Below are positions 63,423-64,000 of a DNA stretch of 64,000 nucleotides, piece by piece; position 1 is the first letter of the stretch, and each line of letters begins with the position of its first letter. This stretch comes from Trichoplusia ni (Eukaryota > Arthropoda > Insecta > Lepidoptera > Noctuidae). A program made the position numbers and the translations under genes. A model generated the notes under the pieces. The model did not search any database, was not told the DNA's origin, and was given only the letters and a program-made list of their open reading frames with translations. The stretch is taken from NCBI RefSeq assembly GCF_003590095.1, contig NC_039481.1, forward strand, positions 14,911,895-14,975,894. The letters are read 5' to 3'.

Positions 63423-63755
63423 CTAACGTTCCTTCGCTCTCCGTTTAAATATTATTGTCACAGACACAACAGCCTCTAACATATTGTACTGGCCAATATT
63501 ACCTTGACCTTTTGTAATTGCTATAACCACGCCATCAACGTCACATCGGTAATTACCTCTACATTCATCGCTCAAAGTCCTCTCGTCTCGTCTGACGTAA
63601 TGTGATAGTTTACATGTTAAGTTATTGACTGTTAATAAAAGACCTAACTGCTGACATCTTACGAGTGAATTTTGATTGTCATAAGAACTGTATGATATTT
63701 CTGCTATCCCATATTCATCGGCTATGGTGACTTTGATGGTGTCTAAAATTTGCAA
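63423..63755 (-). CDS. Unidentified exon-like open frame, C-terminal, 110 codons
   Basis: The frame is open for 110 codons and ends in a TAG, in DNA that is otherwise rich in stops. It does not start with ATG. Directly upstream on the minus strand is a possible acceptor (ATTCAG) in front of the first codon TTG, so it may be a last exon. The frame also stays open nine more codons upstream. It encodes four cysteines (one in LVRCQQLG, one in NLTCKLSHY, two in ECRGNYRCDVDG), one possible N-glycosylation site (NLT), alternating polar and hydrophobic stretches and a basic end (FKRRAKER). I do not recognise the family. It lies just past the empty piggyBac site. A retroelement or chance frame remains possible. 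Confidence 0.3.
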   Translation of the reverse strand: MQILDTIKVTIADEYGIAEISYSSYDNQNSLVRCQQLGLLLTVNNLTCKLSHYVRRDERTLSDECRGNYRCDVDGVVIAITKGQGNIGQYNMLEAVVSVTIIFKRRAKER

Positions 63756-64000
63756 CTGAATACTGATTTTTAATTCATCACTTTAAATGTGAATATTTTG
63801 ATCATTACCTTAAGTTATCATCCAAAAATTGAATTTATATGTGATCTCCACATCTGTATTCAATAAAGTCCTTGTTAAAATTCAAATTCGTTTCCGAGTA
63901 ATATTATCTAGGCCGCTTATTTTGGACGACGGTGTTGCGTGTCAGAATTCTAAGAACATTTTTAGGCAGTCGTAGCTTGTAGAATATCTATATATTTCGG
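63756..64000. other. Non-coding end of window
   Basis: No supported feature. The missing sulfotransferase exons could lie beyond this edge. Confidence 0.4.

Noticed and set aside
1..64000. CRISPR array, operon, prophage or other prokaryote-type system
   Set aside because: No regularly spaced short repeats, no clustered intronless genes; all genes are animal and spliced apart from PRMT3.

Overview
The window looks like nuclear DNA from a moth, most likely a noctuid and possibly a plusiine such as Trichoplusia. It is AT-rich, its genes are split by GT-AG introns, it carries tRNA-derived SINEs and non-LTR tails of lepidopteran type, and it holds a piggyBac element whose ends and transposase match the classic cabbage-looper IFP2 element as I know it. 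The species call is inference; no marker gene settles it.

Layout. 1-2313: AT-rich sequence without a recognised gene. 2314-26200 (+): the catalytic half and C-terminus of a calmodulin-dependent cyclic nucleotide phosphodiesterase (PDE1) in eight exons. Its 12.7-kb fourth intron contains a perfect 2,867-bp tandem duplication. 29682-31244 (-): a full-length, intronless PRMT3-type arginine methyltransferase, convergent with PDE1. 31829-36372 (+): IFT80 in 14 exons, divergent from PRMT3 across about 580 bp and ending in an early stop. 37091-40345 (+): the first three exons of a Golgi carbohydrate sulfotransferase (CHST/HNK-1ST family), whose remaining exons I could not find. 40346-63422: intron or intergenic DNA dominated by repeats. 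63423-63755 (-): an unidentified open exon-like frame.

The most informative structure is at 43388-63287. An 8.2-kb block occurs twice around a gap of exactly 1,000 N. By eye the copies differ by about 24 single-base indels (net 8 bp) and no clear substitution. The left copy ends at a TTAA followed by a piggyBac that runs into the gap six bases short of its end. The right copy has the same TTAA intact and empty, then continues. The simplest reading is one locus assembled twice from two haplotypes, one with piggyBac and one without, rather than a real segmental duplication. The five frame breaks in the transposase are all single-base deletions, the same error class, so the element may really be intact.

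The genes do not form a pathway: PDE1 is cAMP/cGMP signalling, PRMT3 is ribosome-linked arginine methylation, IFT80 is cilium assembly, and the sulfotransferase is glycan sulfation. I found no prokaryote-type system, CRISPR array, rRNA or convincing intact tRNA gene, and nothing I would call a wholly new biological system.
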